A DNA stretch of 40,297 nucleotides from CAYNEI01 sp964396185 (GCA_964396185.1 CAYNEI010000020.1:1-40297), one strand, 5' to 3'. Shown: positions 18,401 through 26,983, counted from the first letter of the stretch. Numbers and translations are program-made. Notes: a model not told the origin generated them from the letters alone.

Positions 18401-18408
18401 CTTTTGAA
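18401..18408 (+). promoter_or_regulatory. promoter box CTTTTGAA
   Basis: Centred 25.5 nt before the GTG start at 18430, the same distance as at 15055 (minus) and 19358. Reads as a TATA-like element for a leaderless message. Confidence 0.7.
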
Positions 18409-18429
18409 CCGTGAGCACGGCTCCCGGTC

Positions 18430-19293
18430 GTGGCCCGAGCTCTGCTGGTCTCACTTGCCCTGATCGCTGTCGCCTTCTCAGGATGCCTGGGGGATGACGA
18501 GGCCGTCGAGCCCACCAACACCACGCCCGTGACTGCTCCAGCCCCCGCGCTGGCCCAGGAAGGCAACCTTGTCGGCACCGTGGTCGGCGACACCCAGAAC
18601 CCGGTTCCCGGCGCCACGGTGGGTCTGCTGCGCAACGCCTCGTTCAACACCACCGTGGCCCAAGACGGCACCTACACGCTCTCCGATGTACCCGCCGGGG
18701 AGCATCTCATCCACGCGGACGCCGATGGGTTCATCGGCCAGACGTTCAGCGTGCGGATCAAAAGCGCCCAAACCACGGTTCTCGACATCACGCTCCAGCC
18801 GGAGCCCATCGATACCCCCTACCACGAGAGCCAGGAGTTCGGCGGCCTGCTCGACTGCGCGTTCGTGGTGGCCAGCGCGGATACCCCGCACCGGCTACCA
18901 TGCGTCCAGATCGACCCAAACGCCCGCAGCATCCTCTCCATCGACATCCAGCCCGAGCCCGTGCGCGTGCTCATCGAGATCACCTGGGAGGCCAGCCAAC
19001 CCCTGGCCGAGAGCCTGTACGCCAGCGCGAAGAGCAGCGGGCTGGGCCACCAGAACCAGGTGCTCGGGGACCGGGAGGGCGAGAACGTCCTCCGGCTCGA
19101 TATCCCTGAGCCCGTGCTCGAGCGCTTCTACGGCGACGGCGGCGAGATGGAGGTCAACGTCACTGCCGCCCCATCGCTTGGTGATGAGGAGGGTGTCGCC
19201 ATCGGTGCAGCCATCGAGCAGGAGTTCACCATGGTGGTGACCCAGTTCTTCATCGATCCGGGCGCCGAGGACTTCTCCGCCGTGAGCGGCTGA
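18430..19293 (+). CDS. lipoprotein with carboxypeptidase-regulatory-like domain
   Basis: 287 aa, GTG 18430. The signal peptide has a lipobox FSGC (about residues 16-19), then a Thr/Pro/Ala-rich linker to about residue 45. Residues 46-122 form a carboxypeptidase-regulatory-like beta-sandwich: NLVGTVVGDTQNPVPGATVGLL, then GTYTLSDVPAGEHLIHADADGF and TTVLDITLQPE. The remaining 165 residues are mainly beta-strand with two Cys (about 138 and 158) and no family I recognise. An outer-face, membrane-tethered protein; function unknown. The next gene has its own promoter of the same type, so the two may be co-regulated without being an operon. Confidence 0.75.
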   Translation: MARALLVSLALIAVAFSGCLGDDEAVEPTNTTPVTAPAPALAQEGNLVGTVVGDTQNPVPGATVGLLRNASFNTTVAQDGTYTLSDVPAGEHLIHADADGFIGQTFSVRIKSAQTTVLDITLQPEPIDTPYHESQEFGGLLDCAFVVASADTPHRLPCVQIDPNARSILSIDIQPEPVRVLIEITWEASQPLAESLYASAKSSGLGHQNQVLGDREGENVLRLDIPEPVLERFYGDGGEMEVNVTAAPSLGDEEGVAIGAAIEQEFTMVVTQFFIDPGAEDFSAVSG

Positions 19294-19357
19294 CGGCCGG
19301 CCCGCTGGCCGATGCTTACCGCGCCCGCCGGGCGTGGTCCCCTGTGCCACAAGAAAG

Positions 19358-19365
19358 CTTTTGAC
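19358..19365 (+). promoter_or_regulatory. promoter box CTTTTGAC
   Basis: Centred about 25 nt before ATG 19386; same sequence type and spacing as the box at 18401. Confidence 0.7.
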
Positions 19366-19385
19366 CCCCGCCCGGGACTCTAGGC

Positions 19386-20801
19386 ATGATGCAGCGCGCG
19401 CTCCTCTTCGCCAGCCTGATGCTCGCGGCCCCGCTTGTCGGGTGCATCGGGGACTCCGGCACGACCGATGACCCGCTGGACGCCCAGTCCGATCTCGCAT
19501 CCACGGTGCCAGATGTCACATGGGCATCCCCTCAGACCACATCCCATCCAGCCTTCGGCTTCCCCACGGTCAACGATCCCACCAGCGGGCTCGACGGCGC
19601 GGCCCCGACCTGGTGGACGCCCCCCGAGCCCGTCGAGCTCCCAGAGGAGATCACCGGCCTGGAGCACAAGGCCACCGTGAACGACGGTGAGCAACGAGGG
19701 GCCGGCATCGCGCTCTTCGGCAGCCTGGCCATCGTGCCCGGCTTCGCGGACCCCACCAGCCTCTTCGACATCAGCGACCCGAGCAACCCGGTCCACCTCT
19801 CCGATCTAGGCGAGCCGCCGGCTCGCGACGTGGACACCATCGCCTACCCGGACGGCACCCTGGTGGCCGTCTTCGCCACGGACGCTGGCGTGGTCCCGGT
19901 CTGGGACATCACCGATCCGGAGAACCCCGAGCACCTGGTGGACATCGAGCCCACGGCCGGCAGCCACAACGTGGCCATCGTGCCAGGCACGCCCATCCTG
20001 CTCAACGCCAACAGCAACGGTGGCGGCTCTGGCTCACAGATCCAAGGCCAGGGTACGGGCCTCACGGAGATCTTCGATCTCAGCGACCCCGCCAACCCCG
20101 AGCACGTCCAAGACTGGGGCAACGGCTATGGCTGCCATGATATCAGCTTCTACATCGATCCCGCCCAGGAGATGTACCGGGCCTACTGCGCTGGCGTGGA
20201 CATGACCCAGATCTGGGGCGTCGCCGACCCGGCGAGCCCCACGGTCATCACCGATGTGCCCTACCCCCAAGGCGCCGGCCCGGCGTCGATCGCAGCCGCC
20301 CCCGCAGCCCTCTCCCATCTGGCCATGGTCAACCACGATGCCAGCGTGCTCATCGTCGGCGACGAGACGGGTGGCGGCGTGGCGCCAGCCTGCGACGCCT
20401 ACGCGCGTCCAGCAGGCACCACCATCAGCGGCCCCATCGGCAACCTCTGGTTCTACGACCTCTCCGACGAGCAGAACCCCGAGCTCATGGGATGGATGAG
20501 CCCGACCCACCACTACACGAACAACCCGCCCCACGACGACCGGTTCACGGAGATCGGCGGCCTCGGCGTCCCAGCCGGATGCACGGCCCACTTCGGCCGC
20601 GTGCTCGAGGACACCAACGTCCTCGCCATCGCCTTCTACGGCGCCGGCGTGCTCCTCATCGACTTCGATGACCCGGCCAACCCCGAGATCATCGCCCAAC
20701 ACAACGACGACAACCCCAACGTGTGGGACGTCTGGTACTACCAGGGCTACCTCTTCACCGGGGATCTCGCCCGTGGCTTGGACGTCTTCACCCTGACGTG
20801 A
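19386..20801 (+). CDS. secreted LVIVD-repeat beta-propeller lipoprotein (paralog 2)
   Basis: 471 aa, ATG 19386 directly after the promoter. The lipoprotein signal has lipobox LVGC (about residues 17-20). A Pro/Asp-rich linker to about residue 85 precedes LVIVD-type repeats (FDISDPSNPVHL, WDITDPENPEHL, FDLSDPANPEHV, DFDDPANPEI). It shares with paralog 1 the motifs GCHD (about 250), YCAGVD (about 268), NHDASVLIVGDE (about 318), AHFGR (about 401) and AGVLLIDF (about 420). Compared with paralog 1 the linker is longer and the GCHD and YCAG motifs are 14 residues apart. Expected to be anchored on the outer face of the membrane; activity unknown. Confidence 0.85.
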   Translation: MMQRALLFASLMLAAPLVGCIGDSGTTDDPLDAQSDLASTVPDVTWASPQTTSHPAFGFPTVNDPTSGLDGAAPTWWTPPEPVELPEEITGLEHKATVNDGEQRGAGIALFGSLAIVPGFADPTSLFDISDPSNPVHLSDLGEPPARDVDTIAYPDGTLVAVFATDAGVVPVWDITDPENPEHLVDIEPTAGSHNVAIVPGTPILLNANSNGGGSGSQIQGQGTGLTEIFDLSDPANPEHVQDWGNGYGCHDISFYIDPAQEMYRAYCAGVDMTQIWGVADPASPTVITDVPYPQGAGPASIAAAPAALSHLAMVNHDASVLIVGDETGGGVAPACDAYARPAGTTISGPIGNLWFYDLSDEQNPELMGWMSPTHHYTNNPPHDDRFTEIGGLGVPAGCTAHFGRVLEDTNVLAIAFYGAGVLLIDFDDPANPEIIAQHNDDNPNVWDVWYYQGYLFTGDLARGLDVFTLT

Positions 20802-20845
20802 TCCACGAAGACCCAGCAGCTGGAAAGGTCAAGGACTCGCGGGGT

Positions 20846-20875
20846 GGGGGCCTCACGCGTTCCGTGAGGTCCCCC
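20846..20875 (+). terminator. GC-rich hairpin downstream of LVIVD paralog 2
   Basis: CCTCACG (20851-20857) pairs with CGTGAGG (20863-20869) around a 5-nt loop, extended by G5/C5 pairing across a bulged T at 20870. No T-run follows, so termination by this hairpin is plausible but unproven. Confidence 0.4.
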
Positions 20876-20904
20876 CGGTCGTTCGGAGATGTGGAGGAGG
20901 GGTT

Positions 20905-20928
20905 TTAGGGGACACTTGTGTCCCCTAA
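20905..20928. promoter_or_regulatory. 24-bp palindrome before the aminotransferase promoter
   Basis: TTAGGGGACAC and GTGTCCCCTAA form perfect 11-bp arms around two bases. The palindrome ends 11 nt before the promoter box CTTTTCTA (20940-20947), where a dimeric activator or repressor would bind. It could instead serve as a transcript-end hairpin. Confidence 0.6.
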
Positions 20929-20939
20929 CAACCTGACCG

Positions 20940-20947
20940 CTTTTCTA
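20940..20947 (+). promoter_or_regulatory. promoter box CTTTTCTA
   Basis: Centred about 26 nt before ATG 20970; this spacing is why the ATG is preferred to the in-frame TTG at 20958. Confidence 0.65.
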
Positions 20948-20969
20948 CCTCGTCTCCTTGCTAGCTACG

Positions 20970-22154
20970 ATGCCCTACGAGCCGGCTGGCCGCTTCGATG
21001 GCGTGAGCTACGCGATCCGGGATGTCCTCGGACCCGCCAAGGCCCTGGAGGCCCAGGGCCACAAGGTGCTCAAGCTCAACATCGGTGACCCGTGTAAGTT
21101 CGACTTCGAGCCTCCAAAGGCCCTGCTTGAGGCCTACCGCGAGGGGGCCAGCGATGGCGCGTACTCCGATAGCGAGGGCTCGCTGCCAGCCCGGCAGGCC
21201 ATCGCGGGCTACGAGGCCAGCCGAGGCGTCGACATCGGCCCGGAGGACGTGATCCTTACGACCGGGACGAGCGAGGCCCTCAGCTTGCTCCTGGCCAGCG
21301 TGCTCGACCCTGGGGACGAGGTCCTGATCCCGGGCCCAGCCTACCCGCCGTACGCCAGCCTCCCGCTGGTCTACGCCGCCCATGCCCGGGCCTACCCCAC
21401 GTACTTGGACGACGGCTGGGCGCCGGATCCAGAGCTCATCCGGAAGGCGATCACAGAACGCACCCGAGCCATCGTGCTCATCAGCCCCAACAACCCCACC
21501 GGTGCCATCCTCCCTGAACAGACCCTCCGTGAGATCTGCGAGATCGCCTGGGAGCGCGAGATCCTGCTCATCACGGACGACATCTACTGGGAGCTCATCT
21601 TCGGTGAGAACCGACCGGTCACCGCTGGCGCGTTGCCCGGTGGGCCCGTGGTGGTGCTCGATGGGCTGTCCAAGTCCTGGCTGGTGCCTGGCTGGCGGGC
21701 CGGCTGGATGGCCTTCCGCGACCCGGACGACGAGCTTGCTGCCATCCAGGAGGCGGTGATGAAACAAGCCCGGCTGCGCCTGTGCGCACCTGGCCCCGTC
21801 CAGCACGCCATCGCCAAGGCCCTGGAACCCAACGCGTCCCACTTCCAACCCCTGCGCGAGAAGCTGGCCGCACGGGCTCGGCTCGTAGAGGCCCGCTTGG
21901 CCGAGACCGACGCCCTGGACGTGGCCCCGCTGGAGGGTGCCTTCTACGCCTTCGTGCGGATCAACGAGCTCGGCGGTCGAACGGACAAGCAGTGGGTGCT
22001 CGATCTGTTGGAGCAGGAGAAAGTGCTCACGGTCCACGGCAGCGGCTTCGGTGAAGCGGGTGCTGGCCACTTCCGCATGGTCTTCCTCCCGCAGGAAGAC
22101 GTGTTAGAGGAGGCCCTGGATCGCGTGATCCGGTTCGCCGAGTCGTCGGCGTAG
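20970..22154 (+). CDS. PLP-dependent class I/II aminotransferase (alanine-type)
   Basis: 394 aa, ATG 20970. Fold-type I aminotransferase. Landmarks: KLNIGDP (about residue 36), YSDSEGSLPARQAIAGYEASRGVD (about 67-90), TTGTSEALSLL (about 98), the Asn-Pro-Thr-Gly loop SPNNPTG (about 170), TDDIYWEL (about 199), and the PLP-lysine region LDGLSKSWLVPGWRAGW (about 230-246; Lys at SKS). Overall it resembles the AlaA-like/archaeal alanine or aromatic aminotransferase branch (KLNIGDP and DDIYWEL). It presumably moves amino groups between alanine or another amino acid and 2-oxoglutarate; substrate not determinable. A 24-bp palindrome lies upstream, suggesting regulation. Confidence 0.9.
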   Translation: MPYEPAGRFDGVSYAIRDVLGPAKALEAQGHKVLKLNIGDPCKFDFEPPKALLEAYREGASDGAYSDSEGSLPARQAIAGYEASRGVDIGPEDVILTTGTSEALSLLLASVLDPGDEVLIPGPAYPPYASLPLVYAAHARAYPTYLDDGWAPDPELIRKAITERTRAIVLISPNNPTGAILPEQTLREICEIAWEREILLITDDIYWELIFGENRPVTAGALPGGPVVVLDGLSKSWLVPGWRAGWMAFRDPDDELAAIQEAVMKQARLRLCAPGPVQHAIAKALEPNASHFQPLREKLAARARLVEARLAETDALDVAPLEGAFYAFVRINELGGRTDKQWVLDLLEQEKVLTVHGSGFGEAGAGHFRMVFLPQEDVLEEALDRVIRFAESSA

Positions 22155-22356
22155 TTGGGGTGGGACCACGAAGGGCGGGCCGGCAGGCACGCAAGCAAGC
22201 GCGCATCAGCGCGCAGCTCGATGGTCCTACACCGCACCATGGGCTACAAGGGGACGAACGAAACGTGGGTTCCCTGAGCTTCGTGGCCCGTCGTGCCCCC
22301 CGTGTTCTTGGTGGTCCGACCCCTGCTACGAGATCCTCGACCGGATCGAGCAACCG

Positions 22357-23136
22357 TCAAAGCTCGTCCTCGTCCACGTCGATGGGCCAGGCGCCCATGG
22401 ACTTGAGGCCCTTGCTGATGACACCCATCATCCGGTGGTACTCCCAGGTCGACAGCCGCGTGCGCCCGAACACGCGGCGCAGGCATATCATGGTCGGGGC
22501 CACCTTGTGCTTCCGCATCCCCCCAGCCCGCGCCATCTGTTCCAGGGCAGCGAACAGGAGCTCGAGCTCATCCCGGCTCGCTCCTTGGGGGGCCAGGGGC
22601 CGGAACCGCCCCCGGGTCGAGAGCTCGTAGAGGGCCACCGAGACGGCGTGGCTCAGGTTCATGCTCGCATAGCCTGGATCCACAGGGATGAAGGCCACCA
22701 GGTCCACGGCCTTGAGCTCCTCCACGGAGAGCCCCTGGTCCTCTCGACCGAAGACCAGTGCTGTTCTCCCTTCCATGCGGTGCACGGGGGCTGCGGCCTC
22801 TGGTAGGGCCAGGGCATCCCTGAGGTGGTCCTGCGGCTTGGTGGCCGTCTCGGCAGTGAACCCCAGGGAGAGCTCGGTCCCCGCCAACGCCTCGGCCAGG
22901 CTCTCCACCTCATCGGCTTGCTCGAGCAGGCTCTTGGCGTGGACAGCCATCATGCGGGCTGGATCCGTGAGCTCTGGGCCTTTCACGATGACCAAGTCGT
23001 CGACCCCGAAGTTCGCGCAGACCCGCGCGACGGCACCCACGTTGCCCTCGTACTGGGGTTCGACGAGGACCACGCGCAGCTCCGGTCGAGGGGCTGCCGG
23101 GTCCTCGGTGACCGCGTCCTCGATGCGAGGGCTCAC
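22357..23136 (-). CDS. trmJ: TrmJ-type tRNA 2'-O-methyltransferase (SPOUT family)
   Basis: 259 aa. GTG 23136 is chosen because the box GAGTTTAAGCC (23156-23166) is centred 25 nt upstream; an upstream GTG/ATG set up to 23181 would overlap the promoter. SpoU-family SPOUT fold: the N-terminal VVLVEPQYEGNVGAVARVCANFGVDDLVIV (about residues 22-51) carries the conserved N-x-G and R, the middle has LVFGREDQGLS (about 126), and the knot is VDPGYASMNLSHAVSVALYEL (about 146-166). The extra C-terminal helical domain is typical of TrmJ, which methylates the 2'-OH at position 32 of tRNA. Specificity inferred from family. Confidence 0.85.
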   Translation of the reverse strand: MSPRIEDAVTEDPAAPRPELRVVLVEPQYEGNVGAVARVCANFGVDDLVIVKGPELTDPARMMAVHAKSLLEQADEVESLAEALAGTELSLGFTAETATKPQDHLRDALALPEAAAPVHRMEGRTALVFGREDQGLSVEELKAVDLVAFIPVDPGYASMNLSHAVSVALYELSTRGRFRPLAPQGASRDELELLFAALEQMARAGGMRKHKVAPTMICLRRVFGRTRLSTWEYHRMMGVISKGLKSMGAWPIDVDEDEL

Positions 23137-23206
23137 GCGCTGCCATGTGGCCCTCGGCTTAAACTCTGCGTGGGCATGCAAGCCACGACGGCTTGGAGAT
23201 GGGTGC

Positions 23207-23740
23207 TCAAGCCTGCCGGTCGGCTTGGTTGATGCGCGCCTCGATCTGGGCGCGGCGCTTCTTGAGGTCCTCGACGATCAAGGTGTAGCCCTCCTTGCTG
23301 ATCTGGCCGAGGCCCAGTTTCACGTTGGCCCGCTGCAGCTCCTTGTTCAGGGCCTCCAGGCGCCCGTAGAGCTTCGGAAGCTCTGGGTTGACGTGCTTCT
23401 TCGCCACGCGTTTCGAGACGCTGAACGGGACCCGGCCGTTGAGGTCCTGGGTCTCGATGTCCTCGATGCGGGGCTTCTTGCGGTCTTTGTAGATCTCACC
23501 GGGCAGGGGCGTGGACCCATCGTCCCCTGGGAACCGGCGCACCGCCACCAGGTTGGCCACGAGCACGAGGACGACAGCGGTAGCGCCTAGAACGCCCTGG
23601 GTGGCCGTCCAGCCCTCCTGGAAGCCGTTGAGGAGGACCATGCCTGCGATCACGCCTCCCCCGAAGGAGATCACGATCGCGAAGCGTACCCACGAGCGGC
23701 GTCGTGTGGCAGGGCTTGAGCGCAGCTCCCTCACGCCCAT
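23207..23740 (-). CDS. membrane protein with cytoplasmic coiled coil
   Basis: 177 aa. ATG 23740 is favoured over an upstream start because the strong box CTTTTTTATAC (minus, about 23755-23765) ends just before it. A basic N-terminus (SSPATRRRSWVR) leads into two hydrophobic segments (about residues 20-40, AIVISFGGGVIAGMVLL, and 50-67, GVLGATAVVLVLVANLVAV). Then follow a charged loop, IEDIETQDLNGRVPFSVSKRVAKK, and a helical tail rich in Glu, Lys and Arg (about 120-177) that probably forms a coiled coil. No family recognised. The intervening promoter shows it is its own transcription unit. Confidence 0.6.
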   Translation of the reverse strand: MGVRELRSSPATRRRSWVRFAIVISFGGGVIAGMVLLNGFQEGWTATQGVLGATAVVLVLVANLVAVRRFPGDDGSTPLPGEIYKDRKKPRIEDIETQDLNGRVPFSVSKRVAKKHVNPELPKLYGRLEALNKELQRANVKLGLGQISKEGYTLIVEDLKKRRAQIEARINQADRQA

Positions 23741-23871
23741 GGTTCGAACGGGATGTATAAAAAAGGGTTGCGGTCCCGCACCTAGGGCAAACAGGCGCTT
23801 GCACGTGTGGAACCTGGTGGGCTCTGCGGCTCGCAACGTCCAAGACCCGGCGCAACAGAGGCTCCGAGAAG

Positions 23872-23942
23872 AGCAGGGGGGGAGATTCGAACTCCCGTAC
23901 GCGGATCTGCAGTCCGCTGCCTAACCACTTGGCTACCCCTGC
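23872..23942 (-). tRNA. tRNA-Cys (GCA)
   Basis: A 71-nt cloverleaf on the minus strand: acceptor GCAGGGG/CCCCTGC, D arm GCC..GGC, anticodon stem GCGGA/TCCGC with loop CTGCAGA (anticodon GCA), and T arm GGGAG/CTCCC around TTCGAAT. The discriminator is U, as in cysteine tRNAs, and CCA is not encoded. A box AAAAGCCATATC (about 23971-23982, minus) lies about 30-40 nt upstream. Confidence 0.97.
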
Positions 23943-24057
23943 GGACGGGGCCGGCCAACCGCGGCCCGTGATATGGCTTTTGCGCAACGCCCAGCAAGCC
24001 GAACACGGCCCCGGGAGGCCGCAAGACAAATAGGCGCACTTGCATCCAGCCACGCGC

Positions 24058-25440
24058 TTGCACACGCGCGGCCAGGGTGTGGACGGAGTGGATGGGGACG
24101 AGGTCAAGTTCTCTTGGGATGGCAAGCAGCTGGCGGGCCGTCCCGGTGAGCCCGTGGCCGTTGCCCTCTGGCGCCACGGTATCCTCACCCAGACCCGCAG
24201 CCAGAAGTACCACCGCCCCCGGGGGCCCCAGTGCATGGCCGGCGGCTGCCCTGGCTGCCTGGTTCGCATCGACGGGGTCCCGAACCTCCCCGGCTGCCGC
24301 ACACCCGTCTCCGAGGGCCTGGTCGTCGAGAGCCAGATCGGCATGCCGACAGCCGAACGCGACGTGCTGGGCGTGGTGGATGCCCTGGTGGGCCACCTGG
24401 ACCACGAACGCGACTTCGTTCGACCATGGCCGGTGCGAGCCATCTTCGAGACCATCGCCCGCAACCTCGCCGGCTTCGGCCAGGCCCCTACGGGCACGAC
24501 CCCCACGCGGCCTGGCGAGCGTATCCAGGCTGATGTGCTCGTGGCCGGTGGCGGGCCTGCCGGGCTGGCCGCGGCCCTGGCCGCACGGCAAGCCGGCGCC
24601 ACCGTTCTGCTTGCTGAACCCGACGCGCTCGGCGGCAGCCTGCTCCACCACCCCGGAAAGCTCGAGCACCCAGCGCACGGCACTCTGCCAGGTCCACAGC
24701 TGGCCGAGCTGCTGGCCAACGAGGTGGAAGCCGAAGGGGTGCGCGTGCTGCACGGGCCCGTGCTCGGCCTCTACGAGGATGCCATCCCTGTGGCCGATGC
24801 GGGGCCAGGGGGGATGGCGGTCCACCAGCTCGAAGCGGGGGCCACCGTGCTGGCCACCGGCGCCCACGAGGGCCCTGTGCTGGTCCCAGGCAACGACACG
24901 CCAGGCGTGCTCGGGGCCCGGGCAGCCCGGATCCTGCTCAACCGCTGGGGCGTGCCGCCCGGCAAGCGCATCGTCGTAGCCGATCCCGGCCCCCAGGGCC
25001 TGGCCTTCGTGGAGGAAGCGAGAGCCGCCGGGCTCGAGGCTACCGTGATCCAGGGCCTTACAGCCATCCGCGGTGGCAAGCGGGTCGAGCACGTCGAGAC
25101 GTCCGACGGCCAGCTTCCCGCGGATGGGGTCGTGCTCGACGCTGGCCTCACGCCTGCCATCCAGCTGGCCCAGCAGGCCGGCCTCGAGCTTCACTGGGCC
25201 CGCGCGATCGGCGGCCATGTCCCCGTGCACCGTCCAGATGGGTCCACGGCTCGCCCGGATGTCTTCGTGGCCGGCTCCGTGGCGGGCCTCCACGATCCCA
25301 ACGGGGCCATGCTCCAGGGCCACGCAGCCGGGCGTCTTGCGGCGGGTGCACACCCAGAGATCAACGAGGAGCAGCTCCTCTCGGCCACCCGGCTCGATCC
25401 AGAAGCGCGGCGAGCCCTCCGGGAGGTCTGGACCGGATGA
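24058..25440 (+). CDS. sarcosine-oxidase-alpha / proline-dehydrogenase-alpha-like flavoprotein with 2Fe-2S domain
   Basis: 460 aa from TTG 24058, 28 nt after the box ACAAATAGG (24026-24034); GTG 24079 or 24088 are alternatives. N-terminal Fer2_4-like domain with Cys pattern C-x4-C-x2-C-x12-C (CMAGGCPGC..GC, about residues 60-80). FAD-binding Rossmann motif VLVAGGGPAGLAAALAARQAG at about 163-183, then a second nucleotide-binding half (RIVVADPGPQGLAFVEEARAAG, about 304-325) and the DVFVAGSVAG FAD contact (about 407). Like the alpha subunit of heteromeric sarcosine oxidase or dye-linked L-proline dehydrogenase, but it lacks the C-terminal aminomethyltransferase-like domain of SoxA. First gene of an overlapping operon; substrate unproven. 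Confidence 0.85.
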   Translation: MHTRGQGVDGVDGDEVKFSWDGKQLAGRPGEPVAVALWRHGILTQTRSQKYHRPRGPQCMAGGCPGCLVRIDGVPNLPGCRTPVSEGLVVESQIGMPTAERDVLGVVDALVGHLDHERDFVRPWPVRAIFETIARNLAGFGQAPTGTTPTRPGERIQADVLVAGGGPAGLAAALAARQAGATVLLAEPDALGGSLLHHPGKLEHPAHGTLPGPQLAELLANEVEAEGVRVLHGPVLGLYEDAIPVADAGPGGMAVHQLEAGATVLATGAHEGPVLVPGNDTPGVLGARAARILLNRWGVPPGKRIVVADPGPQGLAFVEEARAAGLEATVIQGLTAIRGGKRVEHVETSDGQLPADGVVLDAGLTPAIQLAQQAGLELHWARAIGGHVPVHRPDGSTARPDVFVAGSVAGLHDPNGAMLQGHAAGRLAAGAHPEINEEQLLSATRLDPEARRALREVWTG

Positions 25441-25841
25441 GCCGCTCCCGGACCATCGTGTGCCCGTGTGAGGATGTCGAGCTTGAGCACGTCGTCAACG
25501 CCGTGGAGCACGGCTACGACACCATCGAGACCCTCAAGCGCTCCACCGGCGCGGCCACGGGCCCCTGCCAGGGCCAGTGGTGCCTTCGCGCCTGCATCGA
25601 GGCGCTGGCCCAAGCCACGGATCGCGAGCCCGAGACGATCGGCACCATCACGCACCGCCCACCGGTCCACGGCGTCCCCCTGGCCGCCCTCGCCCAAGCC
25701 CCGTGCGCCCAAGCGCACGCCGAGCCGGAGGAGGGCCTGGAGGGCGAGGCGGGCGAGGAGGACGGGGGGAGCGAGGATGGGAGGAGCGAGGATGGATGGA
25801 GTGCGGACGGCCGGGAGCGCGAGGAGGGCGCGCCCGGATGA
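25437..25841 (+). CDS. BFD-like [2Fe-2S] ferredoxin subunit
   Basis: 134 aa, ATG 25437, overlapping the upstream stop by ATGA. Residues 8-50 show the BFD-type motif: CPCEDVE, then TGPCQGQWCLRAC (C-x-C and C-x4-C, the cluster ligands). This small iron-sulfur protein matches the gamma or X subunit that moves electrons between the two flavoproteins in archaeal proline dehydrogenase complexes. From about residue 85 the protein runs into an acidic, Gly/Glu/Asp-rich tail with a repeated SEDG motif (about 107-125), coded by a purine-rich tract that looks slippage-derived. Confidence 0.85.
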   Translation: MSRSRTIVCPCEDVELEHVVNAVEHGYDTIETLKRSTGAATGPCQGQWCLRACIEALAQATDREPETIGTITHRPPVHGVPLAALAQAPCAQAHAEPEEGLEGEAGEEDGGSEDGRSEDGWSADGREREEGAPG

Positions 25842-26983
25842 GCAGCCGTTGCAAGGCGCTCATCGTGGGCGCCGGCGTCAACGGCCTCGGGACGGCTTAC
25901 CAGCTCGCCCAGCAGGGCGTCGAGGACGTCGTGGTCGTCGAGAAGCGCTACCCCATGTACGGTGGCTCCGGACGCAACGGTGGGGGGGTGAGAGCCCAGT
26001 GGGCGTCCCTTTCCAACCTCGAGCTCGCGAGAGACGCCATCCCGTACTGGCGCCGCTTCGCAGGCGAGATCGGCTTGCACACCTGGTTCCGGCAGTCCGG
26101 CTACCTCATGCTGGCCAGCGACGTCGAGACCAAGCGCGAGATGGTCGAGCGTGCCCGGTTCCAACGCGCCATGGGGGTGCCCACCCACCCGGTTGGACCC
26201 AGCGAGGCCAGCGAGCTTGCGCCCTGCGTCGACATGGACGGCTACCTGGGTGGCGCCTACTGCCCCGAGGACGCCATCATCTTCCCCTGGCCTGTTGTCA
26301 ACGGGCTGCGTGAGGCTGTCGAGGCCAGCGGGGTCCGGGTGCTCACGCGCACCGCTGTCACGGGCTTCGAGCGCACAGGCGACCGCATCACCAGGGTCGA
26401 GACCACCGCCGGCCGCTTCGAACCGGAGTGGGTGGTGAACAGCGCGGGGGCATGGAGCAGCGAGCTCGCCCAGATGGCTGGCGTCGAGATCCCCACGAGG
26501 CCTGTGCGCCACCAGATCTTCGTCACTGAAGCCCTGCGCCCCATGCTCGATCCCATGGTGGTGGACGTGGGCACCGGCCTCTACGTCAACCAGGACGGCC
26601 GCGGCGAGTTCGTCGCCGGGCTCGGGGATGCCGAGGAGCGCACCGGCGTGACCACGCAAGTCAGCTTCTCCTGGCTCGCCCGGATGGCCCGCGAGCTCAC
26701 CAACCTGATCCCCACGCTCGGCCCGGTGCGCGCCATGCGGCAGTGGGCTGGCTGCTACGATGTCTCCCCGGACCACGTCCCCAACCTCGGGCCCCACCCG
26801 GAGCTCTCGAACTTCCTGCAGCTCAATGGCTTCTCAGGCCACGGGTTCATGGTCTCCCCGGTGGTCACGCGCATCACGGCCCGCTGGATCCTGGGGCTGG
26901 ACCCAGGGATCGACATGGCCCGCTACGCCGTGGACCGCTTCGAGCGGGGCACAGCCGAACCGGAGCCCATGGTCATCGGCTGA
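25838..26983 (+). CDS. DAO-fold FAD oxidoreductase (sarcosine-oxidase/proline-dehydrogenase beta-like)
   Basis: 381 aa, ATG 25838, overlapping the previous stop by ATGA. Residues 5-35 hold the FAD Rossmann motif ALIVGAGVNGLGTAYQLAQQG, followed by VVVVEKRYPMYGGSGRNGGGVR, typical of glycine/sarcosine oxidase-like enzymes of the D-amino-acid-oxidase fold. Further landmarks: WVVNSAGAWSSELAQMAG (about 195-212), PVRHQIFVTE (about 218-227), and the FAD-tail NGFSGHGFMVSP (about 330-341). This is the amine- or amino-acid-oxidising subunit, partner of the two preceding subunits. Sarcosine, proline or an opine are candidate substrates. Confidence 0.88.
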   Translation: MSSRCKALIVGAGVNGLGTAYQLAQQGVEDVVVVEKRYPMYGGSGRNGGGVRAQWASLSNLELARDAIPYWRRFAGEIGLHTWFRQSGYLMLASDVETKREMVERARFQRAMGVPTHPVGPSEASELAPCVDMDGYLGGAYCPEDAIIFPWPVVNGLREAVEASGVRVLTRTAVTGFERTGDRITRVETTAGRFEPEWVVNSAGAWSSELAQMAGVEIPTRPVRHQIFVTEALRPMLDPMVVDVGTGLYVNQDGRGEFVAGLGDAEERTGVTTQVSFSWLARMARELTNLIPTLGPVRAMRQWAGCYDVSPDHVPNLGPHPELSNFLQLNGFSGHGFMVSPVVTRITARWILGLDPGIDMARYAVDRFERGTAEPEPMVIG

